A stretch of 64,000 bases of DNA from a bacterium (GTDB taxonomy: Bacteria; Pseudomonadota; Alphaproteobacteria; Rhizobiales; Aestuariivirgaceae), in assembly GCA_022842165.1 (NCBI GenBank), contig JALHQC010000020.1:1-64000 (forward strand), given 5' to 3'. Of the stretch, positions 18,315 through 26,363 are shown one piece after another (the first letter of the stretch is position 1; every line of letters begins with the position of its first letter). Below the pieces are notes generated by a model, which was not told the DNA's origin, made no database searches, and worked only from the letters and a program-made list of their open reading frames with translations. Made by a program: the position numbers and the translations under genes.

Positions 18315-18402
18315 CTTCGAGGCCCCGCTTCCGCGGGGCGCACCTCAGGGTGAGGTACAAAAGTCCTCATGCTGAGGTGTCCTGCGGAGCAGGGCCTCGA
18401 AG
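18315..18402. repeat. Palindromic repeat between binding-protein and permease genes
   Basis: Outer arms CTTCGAGGCC (18315-18324) and GGCCTCGAAG (18393-18402) are perfect complements. Inside are a hairpin CCCCGC/GCGGGG (18323-18328 / 18333-18338), CACCTCA/TGAGGT (18341-18347 / 18351-18356) and CCTCATGCTGAGG (18365-18377). The type is known from many alphaproteobacterial intergenic regions and is unrelated in sequence to the element at 5111-5228, but it occupies the equivalent operon position. Confidence 0.85.
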
Positions 18403-18432
18403 CATCTCTGCAAGCCTACGGGATCACTGCAC

Positions 18433-19344
18433 ATGACAGATGCTGCGCTCGAACTTCCCCGCATTGTGATCCGCCGCCGTTCGCGCTTCATGCGCAAGGC
18501 GTTTCCCTATCTCATGGTGGGACCGGCCGTTGTCTATCTGTTGGGCATCACGCTGTGGCCCGGCGCCTTCGCGCTCTACCGTTCATTCTACACCGGCAAG
18601 TTCAAGTGGGACTATGTCGGCCTCGAGAATTACCGGGTCCTCCTCGGGGACGAGCATTTCTGGACGGCCGTGTGGAACACCCTGCTGCTGGGTTCGATCA
18701 CGCTGACCATCGAATTTTCAATTGCTCTTCTTCTGGCAGCGCTGGTTTATCGCTCCCCCTGGGTGAAGGGCTGGCGCATTCTGTTCATGCTGCCCATGCT
18801 GTTCATGCCCTCGGCGGTTGGCTTCCTGTGGAAGCTGATCTTCAACGACGGGCGCGTGATGGCGGATCTGCTGTTCCGGCTTGGCCTGGTTGACGGCGGC
18901 GTCGACTGGATGGCCCACACCTTCAACGCACGCTTCGTGCTGGTGCTGGTCGACGTTTGGCAATGGACGCCATTCCTCTTCATCATTCTCGTGGCCGGCC
19001 TGCAGGGCCAGGACAAGGAGATCGAGGAAGCCGCACGGCTGGACGGCGCATCCTTCGCCAGGATGTTCTGGAACATATCGCTGCCCTTGCTGCGCCCGAT
19101 CATAGCGATTGCGCTGGTGCTGCGCGGCATCGACCTTCTCAACAACATGTCGGCCGTCAACATCATCACGCAAGGCTCGCCCGCAGGCGACACCGAAACG
19201 CTGAGCTACTTCATCTACCGTACGGCCTTCCGCAGCTTTGACCACGGCTATGCCTCCGCGGCTTCCGTGCTGTTGCTGATCGCCACCGTCATTCTGGCGC
19301 AGCTTTTGGTGCGCAAGTTCTTCAGGTCGGGAACTGAATCATGA
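18433..19344 (+). CDS. Sugar ABC transporter permease, MalF type
   Basis: Inner-membrane permease, 303 residues, about six helices. The first helix (about 26-48) reads PYLMVGPAVVYLLGITLWPG and the EAA loop is EEAARLDGASFARMFWNISL. It follows the Tat-exported binding protein after a repeat-bearing gap of 131 nt and overlaps the next permease by 4 nt. No ATPase gene is present in this operon, so the pair must borrow an ATPase encoded elsewhere. Confidence 0.92.
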   Translation: MTDAALELPRIVIRRRSRFMRKAFPYLMVGPAVVYLLGITLWPGAFALYRSFYTGKFKWDYVGLENYRVLLGDEHFWTAVWNTLLLGSITLTIEFSIALLLAALVYRSPWVKGWRILFMLPMLFMPSAVGFLWKLIFNDGRVMADLLFRLGLVDGGVDWMAHTFNARFVLVLVDVWQWTPFLFIILVAGLQGQDKEIEEAARLDGASFARMFWNISLPLLRPIIAIALVLRGIDLLNNMSAVNIITQGSPAGDTETLSYFIYRTAFRSFDHGYASAASVLLLIATVILAQLLVRKFFRSGTES

Positions 19345-20168
19345 GCAAGCGTATGGAAGGCCCGCGCTGGGGCTGGATCATCCTTTCGATCTGGGGCGTC
19401 TTCGCGCTGCTGCCGATCATCTACTTCGCGTCGATCGCGCTGCGCCCCCGCAATGAAATCATCGCGCCGGTGCCGATCTATTTCCCGACGCTGACGACGG
19501 AGACGTGGTTCAAGATCTGGACGGAATGGCCGATCGGCCTGTATTTCTACAACTCCATCGTCGCCGTCAGCGGCAGCGTGTTCATCTGCCTCATCCTCGG
19601 CGTTCCTGCGGCCTACGCGCTGGCCCGCTACAAGTTCAAGGGCAATGCCGACATCGGCTATTACATTCTATCGACCAAGATGATGGCGCCGGCCGCCGTG
19701 GTGGTGCCCATGTTCTTCCTGTTCGGCAAGCTGAAGCTGATCGACTCCGTCTGGGCGCTGATGCTGGTCTATGCTGCGATGAACCTCTCGATCGTGGTGT
19801 GGATCATCCGCAGCTACATGATCGACATTCATCCCGAAATCGAAGATGCCGCCCGCACCGATGGCGCCTCTGACCTCCGCATCCTGTGGGAAATCATCAT
19901 CCCCATGTGCATGCCGGGCATCATCACCGCCGCGGTGATCGCCGCCATCTTCGCGATGAACGAGTATCTCTTCACCCTCATCATCGCCTCGAAGAACGCC
20001 TATCCCCTGTCTGTCGCGCTGGCGAATTTCTCGGGCGGCTCCGATGGCATCATCTACAACGCCATCGCGCTGGTGGGCTTCCTTGCCTTCTTCCCAGCAC
20101 TGCTTCTGGTGATCCTCATTCAGAACCATCTCTCGCGCGGCTTGACGATGGGTGCCGTTAAGGGCTGA
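19341..20168 (+). CDS. Sugar ABC transporter permease, MalG type
   Basis: Inner-membrane permease, 275 residues, about six helices, EAA loop EDAARTDGASDLRILWEIII, and the MalG-family tail RGLTMGAVKG. The start overlaps the stop of the MalF-type gene (ATGA). It is followed after 9 nt by a gene of unknown function. It pairs with the permease at 18433-19344. Confidence 0.92.
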   Translation: MSKRMEGPRWGWIILSIWGVFALLPIIYFASIALRPRNEIIAPVPIYFPTLTTETWFKIWTEWPIGLYFYNSIVAVSGSVFICLILGVPAAYALARYKFKGNADIGYYILSTKMMAPAAVVVPMFFLFGKLKLIDSVWALMLVYAAMNLSIVVWIIRSYMIDIHPEIEDAARTDGASDLRILWEIIIPMCMPGIITAAVIAAIFAMNEYLFTLIIASKNAYPLSVALANFSGGSDGIIYNAIALVGFLAFFPALLLVILIQNHLSRGLTMGAVKG

Positions 20169-20177
20169 TATGACGCC

Positions 20178-20960
20178 ATGAGCACTGCTTCGCGCTATCC
20201 CGGCACGCCGATTGCCGCCCATGCCGTCTGCGCCGCGGCGGGCGTGCGCGATGGCTTGCGCGCCGCCCAGTTCTACGTACGCGATCTTTCGAACGCCGAC
20301 CGCTTTGGGCGCGGCGAACCGCAAAGTGTGCCTTTCCTGTCACGCGTGGTGGCGCGCGGCGCAAGGTTTGTCGACGGCTTCATGAGCTGGAGCGCCAATG
20401 TGGCGATCCGCACCTTTTTGCCCGGCTGGCGGAAGCTGCCGTCGCCCTTCACGCCAGGCCTGATGCATGAGGTGGCAAAAGGCATCCGCGAGGACAGCCT
20501 GATCCACAATCCGCTGTTCAACGCCTACTTCTTCCGCGCCGCAATCCACATTGCCAGCCGGTATTCGGCGCCGCCCTATCTGATCCTCGAACATCGCGTC
20601 GACGCCGCCCGCCGCGGCCTGGCGCTGCGTGTGGACGACGCGGCGAGCGAGAACGAGATGGTGGCGCGCATCCTGATCGCGCTGGTGGAGCAGGGGCCGG
20701 TAGCGCGCATTGGCGCGGTGGCCGAACGCAACCGCTTCTTCAGCCTGGTCGAGCCCAACATCGCAGTCAACGCCATCGCCTGCGTGGCCCTGATGTTCGC
20801 GGAAGAAGGAAAGCCAACCGAGGTCATCAACGAGGATGAATTCTTCCAGGTGACTGGCGCCCTGATCGGACCCCGGCTCAGGGCCATCGCCGATCTTGTG
20901 GAACGCCGCGACGAGACGGGCCTTGCCCGCGAGCTCACCGACATCAAGTCGATGTATTGA
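20178..20960 (+). CDS. Conserved-looking protein of unknown function in a sugar-uptake operon
   Basis: I do not recognise this 260-residue protein. It has no signal peptide and no clear membrane helix; the central part is Arg-rich and probably helical (LSRVVARGARFVDGFMSWSA), and a later segment EPNIAVNAIACVALMFAEEG is amphipathic. It is coupled to its neighbours: 9 nt after the permease gene and overlapping the TTG start of the alcohol dehydrogenase. Codon use matches the surroundings, so it is a genuine gene. The position suggests an accessory or enzymatic role in use of the imported substrate. Confidence 0.75.
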   Translation: MSTASRYPGTPIAAHAVCAAAGVRDGLRAAQFYVRDLSNADRFGRGEPQSVPFLSRVVARGARFVDGFMSWSANVAIRTFLPGWRKLPSPFTPGLMHEVAKGIREDSLIHNPLFNAYFFRAAIHIASRYSAPPYLILEHRVDAARRGLALRVDDAASENEMVARILIALVEQGPVARIGAVAERNRFFSLVEPNIAVNAIACVALMFAEEGKPTEVINEDEFFQVTGALIGPRLRAIADLVERRDETGLARELTDIKSMY

Positions 20961-21979
20961 AGGCGGCGGTCTTCCATAAGCCGGACGTCATGGCGGTGGA
21001 GGCCGTGGCCGAACCCGCCATGCAGCGCGGCGACATGCTCATCCGCATGACGGCCGCAGCAATCTGCGGCACCGATATCCGCATCTTGCGGGGCCGGAAG
21101 ACGAAGGGCGTGCGGGCACGCTCGATTCTGGGCCATGAATTCACGGGCGAAATCCTCGAAACCGGCGGGCACCGTGGCTGGAACATGGGCGACACGGTCG
21201 CCATCTGCCCGGCACTTCCCTGCGGCCAGTGCCGCGAGTGCCTGATGGAAGCCGAGAACATCTGCGCCAACCTGACTGCTTTCGGGTATGAAATCGATGG
21301 CGGCTTCGCGGAACGGATCCGCGTGCCGGAAGCCTTCGTGAAGGCTGGCAACGTCTTCCGCCTGCGCGGTGATGTTTCGCCGGAGGCGGCCGCACTGGCC
21401 GAACCGCTGGCCTGCGTGATCAACGGCCAGGAGCTGATGGGCTTGAAACCGGGCGGCAGCGTCGCCGTGCTGGGCACCGGCCCCATTGGCCTGCTGCACG
21501 TGATGCTGGCACGCCATGGTGGTGCTGGCGAAGTGATCGCCGTGCAACGCAGCGCCCACCGGCGCGAGGCGGCATTGGCACTGGGCGCGGACCGCGCCTT
21601 GCCGCCCGACGAGGCGGAAGGCTTGAGTGTCGATGCGGCGATCGTTGCGGTGGGATCGCCAGAGCTTGCGAACCTGGCGGCACGTATCACCAGGCCACGC
21701 GGCAAGATCAGTCTCTTCGCGGGCTTCCCTGCCGGCGTCGAGACGTCATTCGACCTGAATGCCATCCATTATGGTGAGCACAGCGTGACGGGTGCCTTCG
21801 GGCTGACGCGCAAGCAGTTCGCAATGGCGCTTGATCTCATTGCGTCCGGCGCGTTGCCGGTGAACAAGCTGGTCTCGCATCGCTATGCATTGGATGATGC
21901 GATGGAAGCCTTCGCCATCGCCGAGCAGGGCAGCGCGCTGAAAGTCGTGTTGACGGCCAAATGTCTTCGCCCTGCGTGA
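20957..21979 (+). CDS. Zinc-dependent alcohol/polyol dehydrogenase (MDR family), TTG start
   Basis: A 340-residue medium-chain dehydrogenase. Catalytic zinc ligands lie in AICGTDIRI (Cys) and LGHEFTG (His/Glu); the structural zinc site is the four-Cys set in CGQCRECLMEAENIC (about residues 90-104). The NAD fold is AVLGTGPIGLLHV. It resembles sorbitol/threonine-type dehydrogenases. The family N-terminus MKAAVFHKP begins at a TTG codon at 20957 that overlaps the preceding stop (TTGA), which argues strongly for this non-ATG, coupled start. It would oxidise the imported polyol or a derivative in the cytoplasm. Confidence 0.88.
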   Translation: MKAAVFHKPDVMAVEAVAEPAMQRGDMLIRMTAAAICGTDIRILRGRKTKGVRARSILGHEFTGEILETGGHRGWNMGDTVAICPALPCGQCRECLMEAENICANLTAFGYEIDGGFAERIRVPEAFVKAGNVFRLRGDVSPEAAALAEPLACVINGQELMGLKPGGSVAVLGTGPIGLLHVMLARHGGAGEVIAVQRSAHRREAALALGADRALPPDEAEGLSVDAAIVAVGSPELANLAARITRPRGKISLFAGFPAGVETSFDLNAIHYGEHSVTGAFGLTRKQFAMALDLIASGALPVNKLVSHRYALDDAMEAFAIAEQGSALKVVLTAKCLRPA

Positions 21980-22108
21980 GCGGGGAGAAGAAAGGGGCCC
22001 AATGCGCACGCATTGGGATAGAAGAGGGGCAACCGGGTTTTGCTTGATGCGAAGAACCGGTTGCCCCTCTCCTCCCCCAACTTTGTTGGGTCCCCTTCCT
22101 CTCCCCGC
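21980..22108. repeat. Multi-hairpin intergenic element between convergent genes
   Basis: The longest arms, AGAGGGGCAACCGG (22023-22036) and CCGGTTGCCCCTCT (22057-22070), are perfect over 14 nt. Others are CCCAATGCG/CGCATTGGG (21998-22006 / 22009-22017), CCCAAC/GTTGGG (22076-22081 / 22085-22090) and outer GCGGGGAG/CTCCCCGC (21980-21987 / 22101-22108). It starts right after the alcohol dehydrogenase stop and ends 20 nt before the PfkB stop. It can end transcription from both sides, and its mosaic build suggests a mobile-type rhizobial repeat. Confidence 0.8.
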
Positions 22109-22128
22109 TGGCGCGGGGCGAGGACATC

Positions 22129-23073
22129 TCAGCGGGTCTTCGTCGTCTTCATGAAATTGAGCGTGTGCTCGAAGCTCGTCACCCCGGCCTGAGAGCCGAG
22201 GCCCGTGGCATTGAGCGCCGAAGTTGCCTGCGCGAACCGTACCGTGTCCTCAGGGCTGAAGCCCTTGACGAGGCCCACAGCGAAACCGGCGTTGAAGGCA
22301 TCGCCGCAGCCGCAGGTGCACTTCACGCTGATATCGAAGGCGGGAATGTGGAATTTCGTTCCGTCGCGGTCATGATAATAGGCGCCATCGCCGCCCAGCG
22401 TCAGCGCACAGGCTTTCACGCCCATGTCGATGAAGAACTTTGCCGTATCGGCGGGATCGCCCAAACCACACAGCGCCTGGGCTTCCTCGATCGAGGGCAT
22501 GAAATAATCCGTATACGGAAGGACATCCGCTACGGCGGGAAGGTCCTTGGGCGACCCCGCGAAAACATCGACGGTCGTGAGCGCACCCCTGGCTTTCGCG
22601 GCCTTCATCACCACGGCTGTGCGGCCCTTGTCCATGGCGTCCATCAGGCCGACGCCGCCAACGTGGAGGACGGTGGCATCGATCACCTGCGGGATCATCG
22701 CATCATCGACGTAGAAATTGCCCGTCGCACCCTTCATGTGAAGAGCGGGGCGGGAACCGTCGCGCCGCGTGGTGACGATGGAGGATGACGTCTTCCAGCC
22801 GGGCTTCCGCTGCATCACCGAGGTATCGACGCCGAAATGCTGCAGCCGCTGCATCACCCAGTCGCCCATCAGGTCTTCGCCGACACCCGATACGGCAAGG
22901 GTCTTGAGGCCCATCTTGGCAGCGGCGATTGCTGCGGTGCCGCCGGCACCCGAGACGGCGAGCGTCAACTCGTCGATGAAGACCGTGCCGCCGCCGGACG
23001 GCACTTCGGTAAAGGGCCAGCCCAGGCAATCATAGGTGTAAAAACCCATCGAGGAATAGTCGTAGCGCGCCAT
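22129..23073 (-). CDS. PfkB-family carbohydrate kinase
   Basis: A 314-residue ribokinase-family enzyme that phosphorylates a sugar or sugar acid with ATP. The N-terminal substrate region is GGGTVFIDELTLAVSGAGGTAAIAA read in pieces: GGG near 27-29 and the GGTAAIAA helix near 45-52. The C-terminal PfkB motif is KCTCGCGDAFNAGFAVGL; the catalytic Asp258 is kept, but the usual DTTGAGD is changed to CTCGCGD, giving a Cys cluster. It is the last gene of a leftward operon, 29 nt after the E2 gene. Confidence 0.88.
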   Translation of the reverse strand: MARYDYSSMGFYTYDCLGWPFTEVPSGGGTVFIDELTLAVSGAGGTAAIAAAKMGLKTLAVSGVGEDLMGDWVMQRLQHFGVDTSVMQRKPGWKTSSSIVTTRRDGSRPALHMKGATGNFYVDDAMIPQVIDATVLHVGGVGLMDAMDKGRTAVVMKAAKARGALTTVDVFAGSPKDLPAVADVLPYTDYFMPSIEEAQALCGLGDPADTAKFFIDMGVKACALTLGGDGAYYHDRDGTKFHIPAFDISVKCTCGCGDAFNAGFAVGLVKGFSPEDTVRFAQATSALNATGLGSQAGVTSFEHTLNFMKTTKTR

Positions 23074-23102
23074 GCGTGGCCCTCCCGGAATTCAGTGCCG
23101 GT

Positions 23103-24353
23103 CTATGCCAGCATCAGCAATGGGTCTTCAATAAACGAGCGGAAGGCCTGCAGCAATTCTGCCCCCACCGCGCCATCCACCGCGCGGTGATCGCAGGACA
23201 GCGTACAGGTCATCTGCGTTGCCAGCACCGGCTGGCCGTTGACGGGCACGAAGCGTTCGACGCCCGCCCCCACCGCAAGGATCGAGGCATGGGGCGGGTT
23301 GATGATCGCAGTGAATTCCTCGATGCCGAACATGCCGAGATTCGAGATGGCCGTGGTGCCGCCCTGATACTCCGAAGGCACAAGCTTCCGCGCCCGCGCC
23401 TTGGCCGCAAGCGCCTTCATCTCCTGGCTGATGGCGGCAAGGGTCTTGGTCTCGACCGCGCGGATGACGGGCGTGAACAGCCCGCCTTCGACGGCAACCG
23501 CAACGCCCACATCGCTCACGCGATGGCGCAGAATGGCGTCTCCCGCCCAGGTGACGTTCGCGGCAGGAACGCGCTGCAGTGCCCGTCCCATCGCCTTGAT
23601 GACGAAGTCGTTGATCGACAGCCGCCACAGCGGCTTCTTCTCCGCATCGCGCGGGGCGGATGCATTGAGCGATTCGCGCGCAGCCATCAGCTTGCCGATG
23701 TTGGCGGTGACCGAGAGATAGAAATGCGGCACCGTCTGCTTCGATAGCGTAAGCCGTTGCGCGATCGTGCGGCGCATGCCGTCGACAGGCTGAACCTCGA
23801 AGCTGCCGGACTGATAGAGCTTGTGGATCGCATCGTCGGGTTGAGCCGGAGCCAGAACTGGCGCCGGAGCCGAAACCGGCTTCTCGGCAGCCTTGCGAAC
23901 ATCCTCGGCTACGATGCGCCCGCGCGGGCCGCTGCCGGAGATGTTGCTCAGTGAAAGGGATGCTTCCTTGGCAAGCCTGCGGGCAAGCGGCGTGGCGCGC
24001 GGTCCTTCGCCATCCTTTGACGAGGAGGGCTGGACAACAGCCGCAGCCTTTGTGGGAGCAAGAGCTTCAGTCTTGGGCGCTTCGGTTTTCACAGCGGCTG
24101 CGGAGACAGCCTCGCCCTCGGCATAGATATAGGCAACGGCACTGCCGACCGGCGCGGACAGACCTTCGCCCACCAGCACGTTGCGCAGGATGCCGTCAGC
24201 CGGGGCCTCGATCTCCATTGCGGCCTTGTCGGTCTCGATCTCGAACAGCACCGCACCCTTGGCGACGCGCTCGCCCTCCCTGACGTGCCACTTGCTGATC
24301 TTGCCCGTGGCCATGTCCATGTCGACTTTGGGCAGGATGACTTCGACGGCCAT
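23103..24353 (-). CDS. E2 dihydrolipoamide acyltransferase of a 2-oxoacid/acetoin dehydrogenase-type complex
   Basis: A 416-residue E2 subunit. The lipoyl domain (about 2-77) has the lipoylated Lys43 in EIETDKAAMEIEAP. An Ala/Pro-rich linker leads to the E1/E3-binding domain (about 119-156, PRATPLARRLAKEASLS). The catalytic core (about 190-416) ends with the SCDHRAVDGAVG active-site motif. It transfers an acyl group from lipoate to CoA. It lies 4 nt after the E1 beta gene. No E3 (dihydrolipoamide dehydrogenase) gene is in the operon. Confidence 0.92.
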   Translation of the reverse strand: MAVEVILPKVDMDMATGKISKWHVREGERVAKGAVLFEIETDKAAMEIEAPADGILRNVLVGEGLSAPVGSAVAYIYAEGEAVSAAAVKTEAPKTEALAPTKAAAVVQPSSSKDGEGPRATPLARRLAKEASLSLSNISGSGPRGRIVAEDVRKAAEKPVSAPAPVLAPAQPDDAIHKLYQSGSFEVQPVDGMRRTIAQRLTLSKQTVPHFYLSVTANIGKLMAARESLNASAPRDAEKKPLWRLSINDFVIKAMGRALQRVPAANVTWAGDAILRHRVSDVGVAVAVEGGLFTPVIRAVETKTLAAISQEMKALAAKARARKLVPSEYQGGTTAISNLGMFGIEEFTAIINPPHASILAVGAGVERFVPVNGQPVLATQMTCTLSCDHRAVDGAVGAELLQAFRSFIEDPLLMLA

Positions 24354-24357
24354 GGGT

Positions 24358-25347
24358 TTACGTCCTGCCCGTCACAAGATTGCGCAAGCCCTCGACGATG
24401 CCTTGCACCTGCGGCACCGCGGCTTTCTCCAGCACCGGGTTGTAGGGGATCGGCGATTCAGCACCGCCCAGCCGCAGGATCGGCGCATCGAGATAATCGA
24501 AGGCCTCGCTCTCGGCGATGCGCGCGCTGATTTCCGCGCCGATGCCCAGCGTCTTGACGCCTTCATAGACGCAGGCAAGACGCGTGGTCTTCTTGACACT
24601 CTCAATGATGGTCGCGGTGTCCATGGGCCTGAGCGTGCGGAGGTCGATCACCTCGACGTCGATCCCCTCCGCGGCAAGTGTCTCTGCCGCTTCGAGTGAC
24701 TTGTGCACCATGATGGAGGTGGCGACGATGGTCACGTCGCTGCCTTCGCGCGCGACATGCGCCTTGCCGATGGGCACGCGATAGGCCTCTTCCGGCACTT
24801 CGCCCTTGGTCTTGTAGAGAAGCTTGTGCTCGAACACCATGACGGGATCGGGATCGTCGATGGCGGCCAGCAGCATGCCCTTCATGTCATAGGGCGTCGA
24901 AGGCTGGATGACCTTCAGTCCCGGAACGTGCGCGAGCCACGCATCGAGCGACTGCGAATGCTGGGCCGCGGCACCCGTGCCGGAGCCTGCGGGAAAGCGC
25001 ATGACGAGCGGTACGTTCACCTTGCCGCCCAGCATGAAGCGCAGCTTCGCCGCCTGATTGACGATCTGCTCCATCGCAAGCGTTGCAAAGTCGGAGAACT
25101 GGAATTCCAGCACCGGCTTGCAGCCCGCGAGTGCGGCACCAACGGCAACGCCGGCCTGGCCCAGTTCCGAGATCGGCGCATCCATCACCCGGTCTTCGCC
25201 GAAGCGGTGGACGAGATCGCCCGTCACCTGGAAGGCACCGCCATAGACGCCGATGTCCTCGCCCATCAGGAATACGGCGGGATCGGCCTCCATTGCCTGT
25301 CCCAGCGCTTCCTGGATGGCCTGCGCGTAGGTGATCTCGCGGCTCAT
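24358..25347 (-). CDS. E1 component beta subunit, transketolase C-terminal type
   Basis: A 329-residue E1 beta subunit of the PdhB/AcoB group. It opens with [20 protein letters not shown] and has the EDIGVYGG segment, the [20 protein letters not shown] strand-helix and the [20 protein letters not shown] region seen in all members. It forms an alpha2beta2 decarboxylase with the E1 alpha subunit, whose stop overlaps its start (ATGA). The 2-oxoacid or acetoin-like substrate cannot be told from sequence. Confidence 0.92.
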   Translation of the reverse strand: MSREITYAQAIQEALGQAMEADPAVFLMGEDIGVYGGAFQVTGDLVHRFGEDRVMDAPISELGQAGVAVGAALAGCKPVLEFQFSDFATLAMEQIVNQAAKLRFMLGGKVNVPLVMRFPAGSGTGAAAQHSQSLDAWLAHVPGLKVIQPSTPYDMKGMLLAAIDDPDPVMVFEHKLLYKTKGEVPEEAYRVPIGKAHVAREGSDVTIVATSIMVHKSLEAAETLAAEGIDVEVIDLRTLRPMDTATIIESVKKTTRLACVYEGVKTLGIGAEISARIAESEAFDYLDAPILRLGGAESPIPYNPVLEKAAVPQVQGIVEGLRNLVTGRT

Positions 25348-26363
25348 GAATTGACCCCGCTGGAATAGACGTCGCGGGTCACTTCATTGGGATCGGGATC
25401 GGTGCCGGTGCGGGCATACTCGATGCCATTGGTGATTTCGGTTTCGGCGGAAATGCGGATAGCGGTCACTTCATCCTCGGTGGCCAGTCCATGCGCGATC
25501 AATTCGGCTTCGAACAGCGGGATCGGGTCCTTGGCCTTCCACTCGTCGATCTCTTCCTTGGTGCGGTAGCGGTTGCGATCGGAGCGCGAGTGACCGCGCG
25601 TGCGGTAAGTCTTGCATTCGACGAGCGTCGGGCCTTCGCCCTTGCGCGCGCGCTCCGTTGCGGCGGCGATGGCTTCGGCCACATCGGCCACCGAATTGCC
25701 GTCGACGATCACGCCCGGCATGCCATAGGCAGGCGCCCGGTCCGCGACGTTTGCCACAGCCATCGAGCGTTCGGTTGAAACCGACATGCCGTACTTGTTG
25801 TTCTCGCACACGAAGATGACGGGGAGCTTCCACACCGCCGCCATGTTGAGCGCCTCGTGGAACGCGCCTTCGTTCGAGGCGCCGTCGCCGAAGAAGCACA
25901 TGGCGACATCGTCACGCTTCTGCTTCTTGATGGCAAGTGCGGCACCGACCGCGATGGGAAGACCGCCGCCCACGATGCCATTGGCGCCGAGATTGCCGGT
26001 TGCCACGTCCGCAATATGCATGGAGCCGCCGCGGCCCCGGCAATAGCCTTCTTCCTTGCCGAAGAATTCCGCGAACATCAGTTTCGGGTCCGCCCCCTTG
26101 CCGATGCAGTGGCCGTGGCCGCGATGGGTGGAGGTGATGTAGTCGGTGTTCCGCAACGCCATGGTGGAGCCGACGGCGGAGGCCTCCTGCCCGATCGAGA
26201 GATGCATGGTGCCGTGGATGAGGCCGCGCATATAGGCTTCTTCCGCGCCTTCCTCGAAGCGGCGGATCAGATACATCTTGCGCAGCGCCTCCTTCAGTTC
26301 TCCCGCGCTGTGGCGCTGGAAGAAGGGGCGGGCATTGGCCTTCACGGCACGCAGTGCGCTCAC
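25344..26363 (-). CDS. E1 component alpha subunit (ThDP-dependent dehydrogenase)
   Basis: A 339-residue E1 alpha subunit. The ThDP/Mg motif is [20 protein letters not shown] followed by [10 protein letters not shown]; the phosphorylation-loop-like region [10 protein letters not shown] is also present. It decarboxylates a 2-oxoacid (or cleaves acetoin) and passes the acyl group to E2. I set the start at the GTG at 26363 ([15 protein letters not shown]), which overlaps the upstream stop (GTGA). The longer frame to 26438 would read across the neighbouring gene's end without homology-like sequence. Confidence 0.9.
   Translation of the reverse strand: MSALRAVKANARPFFQRHSAGELKEALRKMYLIRRFEEGAEEAYMRGLIHGTMHLSIGQEASAVGSTMALRNTDYITSTHRGHGHCIGKGADPKLMFAEFFGKEEGYCRGRGGSMHIADVATGNLGANGIVGGGLPIAVGAALAIKKQKRDDVAMCFFGDGASNEGAFHEALNMAAVWKLPVIFVCENNKYGMSVSTERSMAVANVADRAPAYGMPGVIVDGNSVADVAEAIAAATERARKGEGPTLVECKTYRTRGHSRSDRNRYRTKEEIDEWKAKDPIPLFEAELIAHGLATEDEVTAIRISAETEITNGIEYARTGTDPDPNEVTRDVYSSGVNS

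Noticed and set aside
16490-18370. 626-codon minus-strand open frame
   Set aside because: Antisense to the Tat-exported binding protein; no start context or family-like sequence.
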